Shown here: one piece after another, positions 63,010 through 64,000 of the stretch | Layout of the letters: every line of letters begins with the position of its first letter | How positions within the stretch are numbered: position 1 is the stretch's first letter | NCBI GenBank assembly: GCA_033344775.1 | Contig: JAWPMT010000001.1 | Location: 1,054,001 to 1,118,000, forward strand | DNA from: Cytophagales bacterium | GTDB taxonomy: Bacteria; Bacteroidota; Bacteroidia; Cytophagales; Cyclobacteriaceae | DNA: 64,000 nucleotides | Direction of reading: 5' to 3' | Notes under the pieces: model-generated | The model's database searches: none | What the model saw: only the letters and a program-made list of their open reading frames with translations | Told to the model about the DNA's origin: nothing | Translations under genes and position numbers: made by a program

Positions 63010-64000
63010 TTAATTCTTTAATCGGTCTAAAAACGGTAACAAATCTTCCGGCTGGAATCCGCCATTGTTTCCTAAAACCAATGCATTATTCTTCTTGTAA
63101 ATGCCTAAATCAACATCTTTATTTCCTCCAAAATAGACCGCTTTGGCCTTCATTGGCTTATTTCTTCCAAACCCAGGTGCCTTAAGTAAATCTTTCAGCT
63201 TCGTCTTGATCCATTCTTCTGTCGCATCTCCGAAATAGATGATCGAGGCATCACATCTTCTCAGGTTTTCCTGATGGATGTATCGAATGTCGATCAAATC
63301 ACCTTCGAAACTCGGAGATACCACACGGTACCCCTCGTCTTTCAAGTAATTCTCAAGCGGTTCACTACTTTTCAAGTCACGTTTATCCGTGATCAGGTAA
63401 ATAATCTGAGACGGGTCATCTTCCGCAGCAGGCTGATAACCAGCCACATCACGTCTGGTATTGAAGCGGCCTCCTGTCACAAGTTCCTCTCTCACGATAC
63501 TCTTGAGTTCTTGCAGAGTGATTTGCAAAACTTCTGCTTCTTCTAAAGCAGCAGCATCGCCTTTTAGGTCTTCAATGAATATTTTTTGGCGCTCTGAAAC
63601 ATTGTTCAGCTCTGGAGAAACCCAGATCAGGCGACTGAAGAGTTCTTTTTCGATTTGTCGCTCATTCCACTCCACCATCTCGTAAGTGTGCTTACTGGCT
63701 ACTCGATTTTGGATGTCAACAACCGAAAGATCGGAGCCTTTGGGACGATATCCGTAATCCTCTCCCACCAAATGTATGGAAAGTCTGCATTTAGCAAGAT
63801 CTTCCTTCACCCGATGTTCCAGCACTTTGGATTCTTTTGGTAAAGTATGGTTAGGAAGTACCCGGTATCCATGACGGATCAACTCACGTTTGATCACATC
63901 TCTTTGGATCACCATATCTACCCCTGTACTGGCTAGATATACAGTCTTATCTCTAGGAAATGATTCTAATGTCTTTGATTCAGCGATTGCTTCTGGTTTC
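63010..64000 (-). CDS. TIR-like/DUF4062-like two-domain protein (cut by window edge)
   Basis: The frame is open to the right edge, giving at least 329 residues; an internal ATG at 63915 is not the true start. There are two related alpha/beta units. The first has TVYLASTGVDMVIQRDVIK, RELIRHGYRVLPNHTLP and CRLSIHLVGEDYGYRP. The second has IIYLITDKRDLKSSEPLENY, EGYRVVSPSFEGDLIDI and CDASIIYFGDATEEWIK. Both match the TIR-like DUF4062 fold found beside STAND proteins. The gene ends 67 bases before the STAND gene on the same strand. Whether it has NADase activity or acts as an adaptor cannot be read; the catalytic Glu is not clear. Confidence 0.75.
   Translation of the reverse strand, partial: KPEAIAESKTLESFPRDKTVYLASTGVDMVIQRDVIKRELIRHGYRVLPNHTLPKESKVLEHRVKEDLAKCRLSIHLVGEDYGYRPKGSDLSVVDIQNRVASKHTYEMVEWNERQIEKELFSRLIWVSPELNNVSERQKIFIEDLKGDAAALEEAEVLQITLQELKSIVREELVTGGRFNTRRDVAGYQPAAEDDPSQIIYLITDKRDLKSSEPLENYLKDEGYRVVSPSFEGDLIDIRYIHQENLRRCDASIIYFGDATEEWIKTKLKDLLKAPGFGRNKPMKAKAVYFGGNKDVDLGIYKKNNALVLGNNGGFQPEDLLPFLDRLKN

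Noticed and set aside
1-64000. Search for tRNA, rRNA, CRISPR, insertion sequences or prophage genes
   Set aside because: None showed a convincing signature by eye; a covariance-model scan would be decisive for short RNAs.

Overview
The window reads as a chromosomal stretch of a Bacteroidota bacterium, most likely a Cytophagales-type marine or soil species (inference). Support: three TonB-dependent receptors with carboxypeptidase-regulatory-like plug domains, DUF4296 and DUF3667 proteins, a BatA/DUF58 cluster, LytS/LytTR signalling, many small lipoproteins with a Cys lipobox, and promoter-like TAnnTTTG boxes (the Bacteroidota sigma-A -7 element) in front of several genes. Base composition looks even and moderate. 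I see no rRNA, tRNA, CRISPR array, intact insertion sequence or prophage.

Layout. 1-3000: a partial TonB receptor, small secreted proteins and an azurin-like cupredoxin lipoprotein. 3237-8787 (minus): a tightly packed tripartite efflux cluster (DUF2147 protein, outer-membrane barrel, TolC-type channel, HlyD-type adaptor, FtsX/MacB-type permease, LolD/MacB-type ATPase). 9039-14695: a second TonB receptor, a DUF3667 membrane protein and a LytTR response regulator with its LytS-type kinase. 14800-24600: an accessory-looking zone with three gene remnants (AraC regulator, GH13 glycosidase tail, HlyD tail), two cytochromes P450, an alkaline phosphatase, a PadR-controlled MacB-like permease and a degenerate M23 protein.

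25920-33323: housekeeping GTPases Era and Der flank a tandem family of three related lipoproteins, followed by a SprT-like protein and a lipoprotein with repeated helix-hairpin-helix motifs. 33471-36830: a large Oar-like TonB receptor with its own promoter and terminator. 37055-44033: BadF-type kinase, cytochrome b5-like protein, MutS2, a DUF4296 lipoprotein and a short Bat operon. 44310-47075: two related secreted proteins and a DUF2891 lipoprotein. 47076-55509: mostly metabolic and housekeeping genes (SurE, RibBA, DnaG, aldo/keto reductase, VOC and SRPBCC proteins, CoA-binding protein, MetY).

55631-64000 (minus) is the most unusual region. It holds a partial protein with two TIR-like/DUF4062-like domains, a 1082-residue membrane-anchored STAND NTPase with a coiled coil and WD40 propeller, an outer-membrane barrel with a helical N-terminus, and a lipoprotein with propeller-like repeats. 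The last three lie 10 to 30 bases apart, and an unlinked NHL-type lipoprotein follows. I propose a signalling or defence module spanning the cell envelope. That proposal is inference and was not tested.

Recurrent smaller themes are start codons lying directly behind -7 boxes (Era, DnaG, one P450), several strong Rho-independent terminators, dispersed palindromic repeats, and small membrane peptides of 28 and 55 residues.
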